Shown here in pieces: positions 60,942 to 64,000 of a stretch of DNA of 64,000 bases. The stretch's first letter is position 1. Each line of letters opens with the position of its first letter. This DNA is from Sphaerolaimus hirsutus (taxonomy: Eukaryota > Nematoda > Chromadorea > Monhysterida > Sphaerolaimidae): contig OZ038453.1 in NCBI GenBank assembly GCA_964036195.1, positions 17,831,206 through 17,895,205 of the forward strand, read 5' to 3'. The notes beneath the pieces were generated by a model. The model was not told the DNA's origin, searched no databases, and saw only the letters and a program-made list of their open reading frames with translations. The position numbers and the translations under genes are program-made.

Positions 60942-62205
60942 ATGAATGAAAGATCCCTACCTCCAAGTGATTTCAGACAGAAAACACTTATCCCGAGCTC
61001 AAAATTTTTCTCACTATTGTTATTTGCAATGAATTTGGCAGCCTGCTGTGTGATTGTGAAGAATTTGCCGAAACACCTGTATCACCCATATTATTTGGAA
61101 GACGGAACCTACAAGAAGCCTGCCTATTTCTACAGAGGTATTTTTGCCGATTGAACAGATTTCTTACATTATACAACTAGTGTATGCCCTCGAGATAACT
61201 TAATTATGCCTCAGATCTGAGTAAGCTATGGAGTAAGCTTTTATGATTATTCTCCACTATATAAATGCAAAAAAATACGCCATGGATTTTTATTGACACT
61301 TTTGATGGAGGATAATAATCATCTCCCTTTCAAATAATCTCTTGGGGGGGGGGGCAAGAAACAACAGAACCTGTAAACAGACCTGTAAAATGTCAAATGT
61401 CATGTAGTGTCATAAGTAATGTAAAATGCCCTGTAAAATGTCAAAGAACCAGTAAAAAATGAATTAAAATTTGACATTTTAAATGATTTTTGACACTTTG
61501 CATGACATTTGATATTCTACAGGGAATTTTTACAAGGTCTGGATTTGATACCTTAATTAATCACCCCCAAATTCTGCTAAATAGCAAAAGCTGCTGCATT
61601 GTTCAAAAGCCAGTTCCAAATAAATATTTCAAGATTAGATGATAAATACATGTTTATCCTTTTTCCCTCAGGGAACACAAAAGGTGCTGCAAAACATGAA
61701 GCAACACTGACAAAATGGTCAGAAGTGTCCTATGCTCGCACTGTGTTCAAAAGTGATATTATCATAACCATACTTATCATACTTATACTGATTACTGAAA
61801 AGTGGCTTTGTTCCATAATGGTGACATGTGTGACTGCTATGACCTTTCTGAAATTGGTGAGAAATCGGGTTATTCAGATTTGGTACTATCACCTTTTAAA
61901 AAAAAGATTATTCCAGACTAAATAAACAGCAATGGTCAAATACACCCTTGCACGGTTTACAGGCAGTCAGTTCAGCCCTATTCATTGAAATGACAAAATA
62001 TGGATGGTATTTTGAGTCACCACTGGGCGAGAATGCAACATTTGGCATTTGGCTGTGCACTTGGGCAAAGATTGGTGCATTGGCATTGTGCCCAAGTATC
62101 GGTGACAACATTTGCAGGGCTGGTTATCCACTGACACCATGTGAAAGTAGGGATGAGATTGTAAGGAAGGCTAGAAAAAGTGATAGTGATAATGGTTCCG
62201 GGTGA
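60942..62205 (+). CDS. Four-TM membrane protein, 3 exons, unrecognised
   Basis: Exons 60942-61137, 61672-61856, 61963-62205; 624 nt, 207 aa, phases 1 and 0 match. Hydrophobic segments at aa about 23-41 (FFSLLLFAMNLAACCVIV), 94-108 (DIIITILIILILIT), 112-136 and 154-172. A loop after TM1 has HPYYLEDGTYKKPAYFY; the C-terminus is charged and Ser-rich (SRDEIVRKARKSDSD). Family not recognised. The start is the first in-frame ATG. Intron 1 contains a degenerate introner-like repeat (about 61365-61545). Confidence 0.75.
61365..61545. mobile_element. Degenerate introner-like repeat in four-TM gene intron
   Basis: CCTGTAAAATGTCAAATGTC words with an inverted counterpart, ending ACAAGGTCTGGATTTGATAC. 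Terminal GTGCC and CACCAG are not preserved. Confidence 0.5.
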
Positions 62206-62845
62206 TAGTAGAATATAGTGTAGAATATGTTTGTCACATTCACTGTATATTTCATGCACCATTCCATCTCCATACACACATTTCATACACCATTCCATCT
62301 CTTTTTAGATGAAAAGTGTATTTTCGCTTTTTTTCTTTTTAAGTGTTTGCCTTAATCTGATATTTTATTTCATTTTTATGTAAATACATACCCTGTGCCT
62401 TCAAGTGTCTTTTTCACTGTGCTTGTAAATATGAAACTTTTATGCATGGAAGCTAAGAATCCTAGTTAAAGAATGCATGGTATCTAAAAACAATTCAATA
62501 AGTGTTTTGGCTTTTGGTTTGTCTTCAGAGACTCATAGCCCGAAGTCATTTATTCGAACACTCATCTTTCAAACTATTGGAGTAATGGGGCCAGTTCAGA
62601 TATCATAACTGGCTTCTATTAATATTCATAGCATGTTCACATAGGATGCAAGCAGTAACTCACAAATAGGAAGTAGAAATGCTAAAGCAAAAACTGTAGA
62701 ACAGGGAAGAGTAAAGTGAATATCAAAAATGCGTTTTTATCCATCTTCTATTCATGTAGATTTTTGTTCACATGAATTATGGTTCTCTTCTCTCCATAAA
62801 AAAATAGGAAATGTTTGGGAAAATGGTTGCTACACTACAGTACAT
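62206..62845. other. Intergenic, nothing recognised
   Basis: Downstream of the four-TM gene. No exon or complete transposon. Confidence 0.5.
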
Positions 62846-62847
62846 GG

Positions 62848-63357
62848 GTCTCGAATGGGGGGGGGGGGTTGGGGGGGCGGGGTAACCCCCCCCCCCCAAA
62901 CCGCCCAGCTATCTATCTATCCCGGAGGCCGCTCAGCTATCTATCTATTCCAGAGGCAAAAATTTGGGCTACTACCCCCTAACCCCCCCCCCCCAAATCG
63001 CCCAGCTATCTACCTATCTGGAGCAAATTTTTGCAAAACTATACCCCAATTTTTTCTCAAAATCGCTATTTTTCATACCTTTTTATACATTTTCACTTAC
63101 AAAATCATGGTTCTGGTTCCTATTTGCCTATTTTCAGATATATTTAGTACTATATGCTCTTGTATACCCTTTTTGAGCCATTTTACACCTACTTTTTGCG
63201 ATTTTTCTCCATTTTCTTCCTTCTATGCCCCAAAAAAGCCTACATATCGGACCACCACAACCCCCGCCCCCAGAAAATTTTTCAGCTATCTATCCCCCCA
63301 GAGAAGCGATTTGCTATCTATCCAACCACTCGGAGGGTCAGAATTCAAGATACCCCT
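62848..63357 (+). mobile_element. CAGGGGTNTC hAT-like element
   Basis: From GGGTCTCGAATGGGG to CAAGATACCCCTG, full length, but the flanking duplication is not clear. Confidence 0.8.
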
Positions 63358-63507
63358 GTTACAGTATAGCTTTAGTACTTGAGACACAGTGGAAATGAAG
63401 TTAAATACAATATAAAAAAGGCCATCAATATCATCACAGTCATGGATACAGTATTTCAGAAGTATATAAATAGTATTTCTGCAAACCTGGTTGTAATTTT
63501 CATGTTT

Positions 63508-63933
63508 TCACTGAGGATTTACTAAAAAGTTTGTATCTATCTGTATCTCAAAATTATCACTTTTACCACCAGAGATCAAGGGTTGAAAATCACCTCCCAA
63601 ACAATTTTTAGCAAAAAACTTTTCGATCAGACCATAAAGCCGCTGGCTGTCAACAGATGGAAGTGTCTCAACACTATTTTTGCCATTTTGTAAAACTATG
63701 AAGGTTAGCGTGGAGTTGTTCCCAATCTCTTGTAGTTCATTGAACAAGATTTCTGTAAAATAATTCAGTAATGCTTTTTTTGAAGAAACATGAAGTATGA
63801 AGTTCAGAAGCCAAAATGATACCTGACTGTGAGATATTCACAATAGAATCTTTTTCCCCATGAATAATCAGCAAGGGTGCAGATATATTCTGTGCAGCAT
63901 ACAGAGGTGACACAGATTGGTAGAAGATTTTGC
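63508..63933 (-). CDS. S9-type (prolyl oligopeptidase-like) serine hydrolase, last two exons
   Basis: Exons 63933-63823 and 63752-63508 (TGA), phase 1 matched, about 118 aa of the C-terminus; the rest lies beyond the right edge. SPLYAAQNISAPLLIIHGEK with the following D is the typical strand before the catalytic Asp of the alpha/beta-hydrolase fold in peptidase family S9. LYGLIEKFFAKN matches the final helix. The position where S9 enzymes have the catalytic His (usually Gly-His) reads QNGKNSVE, with no His before the final helix. The catalytic Ser lies outside the window. It may be an inactive relative (as some DPP-like proteins are), or a different subfamily. Confidence 0.8.
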
Positions 63934-64000
63934 CTGAAAACAATTTACATATTTATTGTCACATTTATGTGTACATAAAATTGAAATTAAATGAGGATCC

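Overview
This is a stretch of a eukaryotic nuclear genome, almost certainly an invertebrate animal. Small coding exons are separated by GT-AG introns and diluted by a very high load of short non-autonomous transposons. Recognisable products are a CD36-family scavenger receptor, an ionotropic glutamate-type receptor, a NUP42-like nucleoporin, a DHHC palmitoyltransferase and the C-terminal end of an S9-type serine hydrolase. I cannot place the species from sequence alone. Two runs of exactly 200 N (27916-28115 and 53673-53872) are assembly gaps. No bacterial operon, CRISPR array or rRNA gene was seen.

Layout. 0.67-4.9 kb: a complete 12-exon CD36-like gene (minus). 5-13 kb: repeats and nested transposons. 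13.3-20.4 kb: a divergent ionotropic receptor gene (plus). 20.4-24.7 kb: nested hAT-like elements, a near-perfect 307-bp palindrome and weak exons of an unknown minus-strand gene. 24.7-26.6 kb: a 4-exon NUP42-like gene (minus). 26.6-37 kb: mostly transposons, foldbacks and simple repeats. 37.1-39.8 kb: the C-terminal exons of an unrecognised plus-strand gene. 40-50 kb: transposons and foldbacks. 50.4-52.5 kb: a small single-pass membrane protein gene (plus). 55.3-56.0 kb: a Cys-rich gene fragment (plus). 56.7-60.8 kb: a DHHC palmitoyltransferase gene (minus), head-to-head with a four-TM protein gene at 60.9-62.2 kb (plus). 63.5 kb to the right edge: the 3' end of an S9-type hydrolase gene (minus).

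The most interesting signal is a family of roughly 180-400 bp inverted-repeat elements with ends close to GTGCCAGTCCCAGACC and GGTCTGGGACTGCC(A/C)CC, usually flanked by a 4-bp duplication (CAGG, TTGG, CCAG/CTGG). Several sit exactly at exon junctions, so removing the element restores an uninterrupted reading frame: the DHHC gene, the unknown 37-40 kb gene, the small membrane protein gene and the Cys-rich gene. One supplies the donor of a receptor intron. This is how introners (intron-generating transposons) behave. In the DHHC gene the element provides a GT donor but no usable AG acceptor, so that intron looks like GT...TG. A larger foldback at 49394-50198 has the same CAG|GTGCC...CCCAG|G ends around an unrelated interior.

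Most other repeats are non-autonomous DNA transposons. Many carry exact 8-bp target duplications typical of hAT; others have TA (pogo- or mariner-like) or TAA (Harbinger-like) duplications. They are repeatedly nested inside one another.
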